Source: Nostoc sp. UHCC 0302
GTDB taxonomy: Bacteria > Cyanobacteriota > Cyanobacteriia > Cyanobacteriales > Nostocaceae
Length of the DNA stretch: 64,000 nt
Reading direction: 5' to 3'
NCBI RefSeq assembly: GCF_038096175.1
Contig: NZ_CP151099.1
Span: 5,992,001-6,056,000, forward strand
The translations under genes and the position numbers were made by a program. This document shows, in pieces, positions 25,401 through 32,352 of the stretch (positions are counted from its first letter, which is position 1; every line of letters starts with the position of its first letter). The notes beneath the pieces were generated by a model. That model did not search any database and was not told the origin of the DNA. It saw nothing but the letters and a program-made list of their open reading frames with translations.

Positions 25401-26698
25401 TGAGGTTATGGAACCACCAAGGTCTTCCTTCAGCTGAACCATTGCGTGGATATGAGCGTATTGTTTCTTCTATCGCCATTAGCGCTGATGGGCAGACGAT
25501 TGTTAATGGCGGTCGTGACGGCACGGTGAGGTTATGGAATCACCAAGGCCTTCCCTTAGCTGAACCATTACGTGATCATAAGAATATTGTTTGGTCTGTT
25601 GCCATTAGCGCCGATGGGCAGACAATTGTTAGCGGTGACGATGGTGGCATGGTGAGGTTATGGAATCAGCAAGGTCTTTCTTTAGCTGAACTATTGTGTG
25701 GTCATGAAAGTATTGTTTCATGTGTTGCCATCAGTGCCGATGGGCAGACAATTGTTAGTGGTGATGATGGTGGCACGGTGAGGTTATGGAACCACCAAGG
25801 TCTTCCTTTAGCTGAACCGTTGTGTGGACATGAGGGTGTTGTCGATTCTGTCGCCATCAGTGCCGATGGGCAGACGATTGTTAGTGGCGGTGAAGACGGT
25901 ACGGTGAGGTTATGGAACCACCAAGGTCTTCCTTTAGCTGAACCATTGCGTGATCATAAGGATCTTGTCGATTCTGTCGCCATTAGCGCTGATGGGCATA
26001 CGATTGTTAGTGGCGGTCGTGACGGCACAGTGAGGTTATGGAATCACCAAGGTCTTCCCTTAACTGAACCATTACATGGTCATGAGAGTATTGTTTGGTC
26101 TGTCGCCATCAGTGCCGATGGGCAGACAATTGTTAGTGGTGATGATGGTGGTACGGTGAGGTTATGGAATCACCAAGGTCTTCCCTTAGCTGAACCATTG
26201 CGTGGACATGAGCGTATTGTTTCTTCTGTCGCCATTAGCGCTGATGGGCAGACAATTGTCAGTGGCGGTGAAGACGGCACGGTGAGGTTATGGAACCACC
26301 AAGGTCTTCCTTTAGCTGAACCATTGCGTGGTCATGAGAGAGTTGTCAATTCTGTCGCTATCAGCGCCGATGGGCAGACGATTGTCAGTGACGGTGATGG
26401 TGGCACAGTGAGGTTATGGAATCGCCAAGGTCTTCCCTTAGCTGAACCATTGCGTGGTCATGAGGGAGTTGTCAATTCTGTCGCCATCAGTGCCGATGGG
26501 CAGACAATTGTTAGTGGCGGCAATGACGGTACAGTGCGTTTGTGGCGCGGTGGTTGGCGTGCATGGTTACAAGTCTGTTGCAACAGGTTGCGTTACCACC
26601 CTGTCTTCACAAATCCGCAAACCGAAGAAGCAAAAGCCGCCTGCGAAGTCTGTCGCAAATATGTTTGGAGCAAAGAAGAATGTAAAACTGGAGATTGA
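22496..26698 (+). CDS. Caspase-fold protease / STAND ATPase / 14 x WD40 protein
   Basis: A 1400-residue protein. The N-terminal peptidase C14 (metacaspase-like) domain, about 1-245, has catalytic His79 (YFTGHG) and Cys139 (LLDCCHSG). The STAND P-loop domain (about 255-660) starts CPYQGLKAFEAEQ, with Walker A GASGSGKSS near 293-301 and Walker B LLVVDQFEELF. A helical linker precedes fourteen 42-residue WD40 units (about 775-1363), the number needed for two seven-bladed propellers, and a Cys-rich tail ending KYVWSKEECKTGD. Expected behaviour: propellers sense a ligand, the ATPase oligomerises, the caspase fires; this is inferred from family architecture. It is divergent from the TCAD1-like gene and flanked by minisatellites. 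ATG 22496 has no clear ribosome site. All catalytic residues are intact. Confidence 0.94.
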   Translation: MARYALVVGITDYKSPINNLTKPATDAEAIAQVLKAHGDFEDIAVLKGKVSTTKLAEALKTLLQQQAVKNEALIYFTGHGITVSSSLGRPQAYLATSDLTIFSEDTKIVGQKGGISLAELNELIKESDLSSLVVLLDCCHSGEFLERNLIEKSLTAFSSQRDYYFIAACRGFQKAYAKKSAQHSIFTTALLAGLSAEKANQHGQVTSADLFGSISAELKGSGQQAIQSSWGGSITLVTYNHQTQAETFEVKDECPYQGLKAFEAEQKQFFFGRQQVVRNILGKLAQKPFVAIIGASGSGKSSVVQAGLIPELDGNVWQILPPIKPGFQPLQELRGVLKAFFQGARKEKLLWELITKEANPLPVILEHLTGAEKFLLVVDQFEELFTVSVAEDKQRFIELLTQVVEMTDSRLKVVITMRSDFLEPCLDYPSLNKLIENQLVLMPRITGFDLKETITEPAKLQGHSIEERLVLKILEDVGEEPGYLPLMEFALTRLWEKRDQQKHQLTLEQYENFQGLTGALNLHAENVYFYEDYQQDSPTQERNEQEKDWIKQIFLRLVRTGEGEKDTRQRQPKAELLAIAGNDQEQQQALSELLDEGLVKGRLLVAGKDEQGKAWIDLAHEALIEGWQRFAQWRQQDRDLRRLNDKLADALREWLNKGENEKYLMQGGLLAEVRENWEQLEFLSSPQAKNFYQRSDAYEQQQIATLEKALTESQLREKAARVENLLPFQPLDSLVLAIQAMGENLEKLPQHILAPVQSSLNQVVNKARVSIPFFGHESGVNSVAVSADGQTIVSGGIDGTVRLWNSQSLPLAEPLRGHKGDVYCVAISADGQMIVSGGHDGTVRLWNNQGLPLAELLRDHENVVWSVAISADGQTIVSGDDGGTVRLWNRQGLPLAEPLRDHKNIVWSVAISADGQTIVSGGEDGTVRLWNHQGLPLAEPLRGHKGVVDSVAISADGQTIVSGGEDGTVRLWNHQGLPSAEPLRGYERIVSSIAISADGQTIVNGGRDGTVRLWNHQGLPLAEPLRDHKNIVWSVAISADGQTIVSGDDGGMVRLWNQQGLSLAELLCGHESIVSCVAISADGQTIVSGDDGGTVRLWNHQGLPLAEPLCGHEGVVDSVAISADGQTIVSGGEDGTVRLWNHQGLPLAEPLRDHKDLVDSVAISADGHTIVSGGRDGTVRLWNHQGLPLTEPLHGHESIVWSVAISADGQTIVSGDDGGTVRLWNHQGLPLAEPLRGHERIVSSVAISADGQTIVSGGEDGTVRLWNHQGLPLAEPLRGHERVVNSVAISADGQTIVSDGDGGTVRLWNRQGLPLAEPLRGHEGVVNSVAISADGQTIVSGGNDGTVRLWRGGWRAWLQVCCNRLRYHPVFTNPQTEEAKAACEVCRKYVWSKEECKTGD
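24822..26560 (+). repeat. 126-bp tandem repeats encoding WD40 units
   Basis: Fourteen units with near-invariant GCCATCAGCGCCGATGGGCA and GGTGAGGTTATGGAACCACC segments. DNA-level identity, including synonymous positions, indicates recent amplification or conversion. Confidence 0.95.
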
Positions 26699-26757
26699 TA
26701 AGAGGAAAACAGGAGAAAAAAACTCTAATCTCCAAAGTTGAGGCTCAGAATTCGACT

Positions 26758-26966
26758 TTTCACCTGTAGAACTCGGAACTTCGACCTCTGAACTCGGAAC
26801 ATCGACCTCTGAACTCGGAATTTCGACCTTTGAACTGGAAACTTTGACCTTTGAACTTGGAATTTCGACCTTTTAACTTAGAATTTCGACCTTTTAACTT
26901 GGAACTTCGTTCTTGAAACAGTAATATCCGAGATCCAAGGCTCAATAATGGTGAGTGAAAGGCGAT
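26758..26966. repeat. 21-bp minisatellite copy B with conserved tail
   Basis: About seven diverged units based on GAACTCGGAACTTCGACCTC(T), then a tail with ATCCGAGATCCAAGGCTCAA and ATGGTGAGTGAAAGGCGAT. It starts about 60 bp after the caspase-WD40 stop. Homologous to 21721-21993 and 27707-27787. Confidence 0.85.
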
Positions 26967-27043
26967 TATTTAAGAGTCAACCACAATTAATATCAACTTC
27001 GGGTCAACCCTAAAATTAAATTTTGTCATAAACTACCTAAAAC

Positions 27044-27352
27044 TTACTCGTAATGCGTCCACATCCGAATTATCTTGACTACTTGTTCGGATTCGATGAC
27101 TTCATATACCAACCGATGCTGTATGTTTATCCTGCGAGAATACGCACCTGATAAATCACCAACCAGCTTTTCATAAGGTGGAGGATTTTGAAAGGGATTT
27201 TGTTTAAGAACTGCAAGCAACTCCTCAGCTTTTTCCTTTAAATTACTAGAAGCTAACTTCTTGGCATCTTTCTGTGCTTGTTTTGTGTAAACTAATTTCC
27301 AAATCACTTCTTCAGAATTCGGAATTGGCTCTTCATTATCGCCCTGACTCAC
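27044..27352 (-). CDS. yoeB: Txe/YoeB family toxin
   Basis: Ribosome-dependent mRNA endonuclease of the RelE superfamily, 102 residues. WKLVYTKQAQKDAKKL opens the fold; the C-terminal hallmark RRINIQHRLVYEV followed by IIRMWTHYE contains the Arg, Glu and terminal His-Tyr used for catalysis in YoeB. GTG 27352 is chosen because it forms a GTGA overlap with the stop of the upstream antitoxin; the TTG one codon earlier is less likely. The N-terminal extension of about 15 polar residues before IWKLVY is longer than in E. coli YoeB. It appears functional and forms a complete module with the adjacent YefM-type gene. Confidence 0.9.
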   Translation of the reverse strand: MSQGDNEEPIPNSEEVIWKLVYTKQAQKDAKKLASSNLKEKAEELLAVLKQNPFQNPPPYEKLVGDLSGAYSRRINIQHRLVYEVIESEQVVKIIRMWTHYE

Positions 27353-27594
27353 CAATCCAACTCCTCATCGCATTCTTGGATCGGAGTTACTAGCCCTTCT
27401 TTTATAGATTCTCCCATTCCAGGTATAGATAACAAGTGAAGAGTCTCCTGAATTGCAGACCAGTCTTTTTCCGCAAGCAGAATCGCATTACCACGTTCAC
27501 CCTGAATGATCACAGGTTTACCCTGCTCTGCAACTTTGTCTATCAGTTCTTGTAAATTATTTTGAGCGTCGTTGACGGGAAGTGAAGACATCAT
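27349..27594 (-). CDS. yefM: YefM/Phd family antitoxin
   Basis: An 81-residue antitoxin of the YoeB toxin. The DNA-binding domain (LPVNDAQNNLQELIDKVAEQ, then VIIQGERGNAILLAEKDW) is followed by the toxin-binding tail with SIKEGLVTPIQECDEELDW, a motif very typical of YefM proteins paired with YoeB. The start is ATG 27594 (a second ATG follows directly). The 4-base overlap with the toxin start indicates coupled translation. YefM-YoeB pairs repress their own promoter conditionally; the operator was not identified here. Confidence 0.9.
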   Translation of the reverse strand: MMSSLPVNDAQNNLQELIDKVAEQGKPVIIQGERGNAILLAEKDWSAIQETLHLLSIPGMGESIKEGLVTPIQECDEELDW

Positions 27595-28061
27595 GCTTTT
27601 TTAGCTCACGATAACTTTACTTTAGTTTATCTACAAACTTATGCAAGTAAGTAGGGAGCGTGCGTATTAAATTATGGTAAGTGAAGAGCGATGCCTAACG
27701 ACAAACCCTTTTGAACTCGAAACTTCATGCTTTGAACTGCAACATCCGAGATTCAAGGGTGAATGATCGTGAGTGAAAGGCGATCGCTTATCCTCTTATG
27801 GTAAAAAATGAGATAATTTTGTGTTGAATGGTGCGATCGCAATTCCTTATAAGTTGTATTGAGGAACAAAACTCAACATTGTTCGGGGTTTGTTGGGTTT
27901 CATTTCGTTTAGATGCCACTTGCTTCTGCCAAAGTGAGATGCTGCGCGTGTACGCTTTAATCGGCGTTACTAGCCCTCAAAGAGTTGGTAGCTCTGAACC
28001 TTTTAATTTCAGAAACCTCAAGAAACGCTAAAATCAAGTCAGCCTTTGTATTGTAGCGGTT
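27595..28061. other. Intergenic region with minisatellite tail copies
   Basis: Holds a degenerate tail copy at 27669-27691 (TTATGGTAAGTGAAGAGCGA), the short repeat copy C at 27707-27787, and a 20-bp echo of the yefM 3' coding region at 27960-27979. The ORF at 27828-28031 is not convincing. Confidence 0.5.
27707..27787. repeat. Minisatellite family copy C (short form)
   Basis: Two diverged core units (TTTGAACTCGAAACTTCATG, CTTTGAACTGCAACATCCG) followed by the conserved tail ending GTGAGTGAAAGGCGATCGC. It looks like the unexpanded state of copies A and B. Confidence 0.75.
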
Positions 28062-29822
28062 GTGTCCCACATCACTCAGAGGGCGGTTCACTGCATAAAT
28101 CCCGATTGTCAACGTCCTTATCCTCAGCCTTGGGGAAACAAATTTTGCAACAGTTGTGGCGCACCGCTACATCTGTTAGACCGCTATATCCCTATTCAAC
28201 CCTTGGGTTCGGGGGGATTTGCTCAAATTTACACGGTTTGGGATGAAAAAACTCAAACAGAGAAAGTCCTGAAGGTGCTGGTGGAAGAGTCACCAAAGGC
28301 ACTAGAATTATTTACCCAAGAGGCAGCGGTTTTAAGCAGTTTGCAACATCCTGGTGTTCCCCAAGTTGATGCTGATGGGTCTTTTCAAATCAATTTGTTC
28401 AATCCAAAACCTCGCCAACTGGCTTGTCTGGTAATGGAAAAAATCAATGGACAGACTCTAGAGGAGATACTCAAAAACTATCCGCAAGGGTGTCCAGAAG
28501 ATTTGGTATTAAACTGGTTTACCCAGGCTGTAAAAATTTTACAAGAGTTGCACAAACGCCAAATTATTCACCGAGATATTAAACCTTCTAATTTAATGTT
28601 AGATTCCCCATCGCAAAATATACCGCTACTTCCAGGGGGAATGGGGGATCGGCTGGTGCTGATTGATTTTGGTGGCGCAAAACAATTTACTGCGGCTATG
28701 CTTGGTCGAGAGTCTAGTTCTACTCGGTTATTTTCTTCTGGATACAGTCCACCAGAACAAGTGACTGGGGGTAATGTGGGGCCTAGTGTTGATTTTTATG
28801 CCCTCGGTCGCACGATGATTGAATTACTAACGGGCAAGTATCCGCCGGAGTTGGAAGATCCGCAAACTGGGAAATTGCAGTGGCGTACTGGGGTGAAGGT
28901 GAAACCGCAACTGGCAGATTTACTTGATGAGATGGTACAGGAAGATGTGCGATCGCGTCCGGCAAATGCCGCAATTATTCAAAAACGTTTAGCAAAGATT
29001 TCCAGAATATCGCCGCCACAACTAAGTTTGTTTTACCAACTGGGACACACTGTTAAGCAAACTTCGACGCAAACCTCCCAAAAATTTGCACTAGCAGTAC
29101 AAGCTGTTGATAAAGGTTTAAATGACTTTAGCCAAGCTTTAGGTCAAACGGCTCGTTTCATCGTTCAAGTAATTTTCAAAGTTATAAAAGCCTGTTTTGC
29201 AACGCTTTGGGCAATGATCCTAACTAGCCTTGGCGCTTGTTCAGGTACGCTTTTGGGTTTTATTTTGGCCTATCGCACAAGTTTAGGCGATCGCGTTGTG
29301 GAATTTATGGTACAGCAGCTTACTGTATTAGTACCATATGCTCAACCTGTCTTGGGAGCAGATATTTTGGTTTTCGTGGCTGCGGGTTGGGGTACTGCTT
29401 GGGGACTGACTGTATCAGGCTGTTTTGGGCAACGGCGGCGGTTTTTGGTAGCGTCGCTGATGGGGATGATTAGTTATGCCTTCGGCTGGCTGGTTTTGCA
29501 ATTAATCACACCAAAAGACAGCGGTGAGGGCTTAGTAGCAGTTATTTTAGTGTCCGTTTGCTTGCTCACCTTGAGTTTAGGTCTTCGCAGCCATCACATA
29601 GTTTATGCTGTGATTGCTTCATTTGGCAGTGCGATCGCCTTTGCCGTTTTCATTCTTTTGGGTTTTACCCCGGCTATCTGGCAATTTTCTAGTCAACCAA
29701 GCTGGGCAGAGTTATGGTTACCTCTAGCTTTTTTCGGTTTTGTCGGCATCTTCCTTAGCTTCTGGTTGGGAGTCAGCTACTACCTAATTGTTCCTGGATT
29801 ACGCCTTTTGGGCTGGCGTTAA
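28062..29822 (+). CDS. Membrane-anchored Ser/Thr protein kinase with 4-Cys N-terminus
   Basis: A 586-residue Hanks-type kinase. An N-terminal zinc-ribbon-like 4-Cys prefix (C11, C16, C29, C32) is followed by the kinase domain: GSGGFAQIY loop (49-57), HRDIKPSN with catalytic D172, DFGGAKQF with D202, and a PPEQ segment near the activation loop. About five hydrophobic segments follow in the C-terminal 220 residues (for example LTSLGACSGTLLGFILAY), so the kinase is held at the membrane with the catalytic part presumably cytoplasmic. The start is GTG 28062, placed just before the Cys motif; no nearby ATG. Catalytic residues are intact. Substrates are unknown. It ends the accessory zone and is followed by a strong hairpin. 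Confidence 0.92.
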   Translation: MSHITQRAVHCINPDCQRPYPQPWGNKFCNSCGAPLHLLDRYIPIQPLGSGGFAQIYTVWDEKTQTEKVLKVLVEESPKALELFTQEAAVLSSLQHPGVPQVDADGSFQINLFNPKPRQLACLVMEKINGQTLEEILKNYPQGCPEDLVLNWFTQAVKILQELHKRQIIHRDIKPSNLMLDSPSQNIPLLPGGMGDRLVLIDFGGAKQFTAAMLGRESSSTRLFSSGYSPPEQVTGGNVGPSVDFYALGRTMIELLTGKYPPELEDPQTGKLQWRTGVKVKPQLADLLDEMVQEDVRSRPANAAIIQKRLAKISRISPPQLSLFYQLGHTVKQTSTQTSQKFALAVQAVDKGLNDFSQALGQTARFIVQVIFKVIKACFATLWAMILTSLGACSGTLLGFILAYRTSLGDRVVEFMVQQLTVLVPYAQPVLGADILVFVAAGWGTAWGLTVSGCFGQRRRFLVASLMGMISYAFGWLVLQLITPKDSGEGLVAVILVSVCLLTLSLGLRSHHIVYAVIASFGSAIAFAVFILLGFTPAIWQFSSQPSWAELWLPLAFFGFVGIFLSFWLGVSYYLIVPGLRLLGWR

Positions 29823-29840
29823 ACGAATACCCAAAAACAA

Positions 29841-29878
29841 GATCCCCCTAGTCGTTTTATTTTCGAACTAGGGGGATC
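29841..29878. terminator. Strong hairpin after the kinase gene
   Basis: GATCCCCCTAGT pairs perfectly with ACTAGGGGGATC over 12 bp around a U-rich 14-nt loop, 18 bp after the kinase stop. No T-run follows, so it may act by another mechanism or protect the 3' end. Confidence 0.6.
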
Positions 29879-30095
29879 ACATATGTGGTATACTATAAAG
29901 GGTTCAGTATATCTGATTACTATTCGATTTTAAATCCTGGATCTAATTTTGAATAGGCTTATCCCCAGAATTTACACTATATTTATAGCTTCTTAATCAA
30001 TGCTTTATTCCGGTTGTTTTCTAGGGAACTGGTATATGTAAGGATGACAATAGGCAATATGCGTAACTGGCATCCCTGTAAATATCTGGAAAAAC

Positions 30096-30665
30096 ATGAA
30101 ACTCAAAATTGTTACTGTCCTTACTTTGTTGGCTTGTTTTGGATTTGCAGAGCAAGGTTTGGCATTCAATCAGCAAGACTTGGAGCAGTTGAAAACAGCA
30201 GGAAGCTGTCCCCGATGCGATTTGAGCGGTGCTGACCTAACTCAACTGAATCTGAATTTGACTGGAGCAAATCTGCGCGGGACTAATTTGAGCGGTGCTA
30301 CATTATCTAAAGTTAATCTTACTAATGCCGATCTGACTGGTGCAAATTTGGAAACTGCGGTTTTGAATTCGGCCAATCTTACCGGTGCATCCTTAACAGG
30401 TGCTAATTTGAAATCAGCATCCTTAGAAAATGCGGATCTATCTTATGCTGGCTTTATCAGCGCCAATTTGGAAGCAGCTAACCTCAAGGGTGCGAAGTTG
30501 CAACTCACTAATTTTCGGGCGGCAAACTTTCGACTGACAACGCTAGATAACGGTGTCGTCACCTCTGAAAAGGACTATGGCTGGTCGTTAGAGCGTGTAA
30601 CTTCTAGAGTATGTAACAAGTTTAAAGCTGAAAATACTCCAGGCACAACCTGCTACACAAGATAA
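30096..30665 (+). CDS. Exported pentapeptide repeat protein
   Basis: A 189-residue protein. Residues 1-23 (MKLKIVTVLTLLACFGFAEQ...) form a signal peptide, probably cleaved near GLAF. A CPRCDLSGADL segment with a CxxC pair precedes about 20 A(D/N)LxX pentapeptides (ANLRGTNLSG, ANLKSASLEN and so on), which fold as a right-handed quadrilateral beta-helix. A C-terminal domain of about 45 residues has two cysteines and ends CYTR, which could form a disulphide outside the cytoplasm. The biochemical role of such proteins in cyanobacteria is mostly unknown. No operon partner; the neighbouring M20 gene is about 250 bp downstream. Confidence 0.9.
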   Translation: MKLKIVTVLTLLACFGFAEQGLAFNQQDLEQLKTAGSCPRCDLSGADLTQLNLNLTGANLRGTNLSGATLSKVNLTNADLTGANLETAVLNSANLTGASLTGANLKSASLENADLSYAGFISANLEAANLKGAKLQLTNFRAANFRLTTLDNGVVTSEKDYGWSLERVTSRVCNKFKAENTPGTTCYTR

Positions 30666-30912
30666 AGGGTGTAGGGGTGTAGGGGAATAGGAGAATAAGC
30701 CCCGACGAAAGTACAGAACAACTTAATTTATCAAGGAAAAATAATTAAATATATAAACTCTGATCTGTAGTACAACATTGATTATTTCCTTGTTTTAACC
30801 CACTTCAATTTATTGATAAGGTTCCCCTAAACCCCTATTCCTGTATGGTAAGAGCATTTTATTTATTAAACAGTTCTTTATCATGGGAACAAGCCTGTAG
30901 ATAAATTGATCC

Positions 30913-32088
30913 ATGCTTACCCATATTAAAGACTTAGCAGTAAAACTTGCGCCCCGCCTAATTGAAATTCGCCGCCACATCCACTCCCACCCAGAACTCA
31001 GTGGTCAGGAGTACCAAACAGCGGCTTTTGTTGCTGGTGTGTTGTCTTCCAGTGGTGTCCATGTGCAAGAGGGAGTTGGCAAAACGGGCGTGATTGGAGA
31101 AATACAAAGCCCTAACCAAGATAACCGCTTATTGGCAATTCGTACTGATATGGATGCGTTGCCAATTCAAGAACGCACAGGGTTAGAATACGCTTCTCGT
31201 GCAGAAGGCGTGATGCACGCTTGTGGTCATGATATGCACACGACAGTCGGATTGGGAACAGCTATGGTACTGTCCCAAATGGCAGAGGAGTTGGGTGGTA
31301 AGGTGCGGTTTTTATTTCAGCCAGCAGAGGAAATTGCCCAAGGGGCTAGCTGGATGGTGAAAGATGGGGCGATGGCAGATGTCTCGGCTATTCTGGGGAT
31401 TCACGTTTTTCCTTCTATACCCGCAGGATCTATTGGTGTGCGTTACGGAGCATTGACAGCCGCAGCTGATGATTTAGAGATTATTATTATCGGAGAATCT
31501 GGACATGGGGCGCGTCCCCATGAAGCAATTGATGCAATTTGGATTGCTTCGCAAGTAATTACCATGCTGCAACAAGCCATTAGCAGGACACAGAATCCCC
31601 TACGTCCTGTGGTGTTGAGTATCGGCAAGATCAGTGGCGGCAGAGCGCCAAATGTAATTGCCGATAAAGTACAGTTGTTAGGAACTGTACGATCGCTACA
31701 TCCTGAAACTCGTGCCCACCTTCCCAACTGGATTGAAAACATCGTCGCTACTGTCTGCCATGCCCACGGAGCAACTTATCAAGTTAATTATCGCCAAGGT
31801 GTACCCAGCGTCCAAAATGATTATGCTCTGACACAATTGTTACAATCATGTGCCGAAGAAGCTTGGAGTAGCGATCGCGTTCAAGTCTTACCCGAACCTT
31901 CCCTTGGCGCTGAAGATTTTTCTATTTACTTAGAACACGCCCCCGGTTCTATGTTTCGTTTGGGTGTAGGTTACAAAGATAGAATTATTAATCACCCATT
32001 ACACCATCCCCAATTTGAAGCCGATGAATCTGCTATTATCACCGGGGTAGTGACAATGGCATACGCAGCTTATAAATATTGGCAGTGA
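30913..32088 (+). CDS. M20 family amidohydrolase (N-acyl-amino acid hydrolase type)
   Basis: A 391-residue zinc peptidase-fold amidohydrolase of the IAA-amino-acid hydrolase/hippuricase group. The metal-binding motif ACGHDMHT (C104, H106) and general-base region FQPAEE (E139, E140) are present; the dimerisation domain (ITMLQQAISRTQNPLRP) and the last ligand region GAEDFSIYLE follow in order. It hydrolyses N-acyl or similar amide bonds; the physiological substrate is not evident. No signal peptide, so cytoplasmic. ATG 30913. The gene is monocistronic, in a region of unrelated + strand genes. Confidence 0.92.
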   Translation: MLTHIKDLAVKLAPRLIEIRRHIHSHPELSGQEYQTAAFVAGVLSSSGVHVQEGVGKTGVIGEIQSPNQDNRLLAIRTDMDALPIQERTGLEYASRAEGVMHACGHDMHTTVGLGTAMVLSQMAEELGGKVRFLFQPAEEIAQGASWMVKDGAMADVSAILGIHVFPSIPAGSIGVRYGALTAAADDLEIIIIGESGHGARPHEAIDAIWIASQVITMLQQAISRTQNPLRPVVLSIGKISGGRAPNVIADKVQLLGTVRSLHPETRAHLPNWIENIVATVCHAHGATYQVNYRQGVPSVQNDYALTQLLQSCAEEAWSSDRVQVLPEPSLGAEDFSIYLEHAPGSMFRLGVGYKDRIINHPLHHPQFEADESAIITGVVTMAYAAYKYWQ

Positions 32089-32352
32089 GGTTGGGCATGG
32101 GGGAGCCAGTTTCGTGGGCGGGCAATGTCCGACTTGAGAGAACTGGCGTCATGGAGCATCAGGAAAGAAAGAGGTTTCATGCTTTCGTTTTGGGCGATCG
32201 CCTGTGATCCCAACTTGAGATGGGTTGGATGATTTGAGATTCCTGGAACAGCCTTTTGGTAAAGGTTTTTAATCTAAAATCTAAAATCCAAATTGCAAAA
32301 TTGGTATAAGCGTTTATCCTGAACATTGGGGATGGGAAGAACAGGTTTTTAT

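Noticed and set aside
27828-28031. 67-residue + strand ORF
   Set aside because: Lies in repeat-rich spacer, starts without a ribosome site, and has no protein-like pattern.
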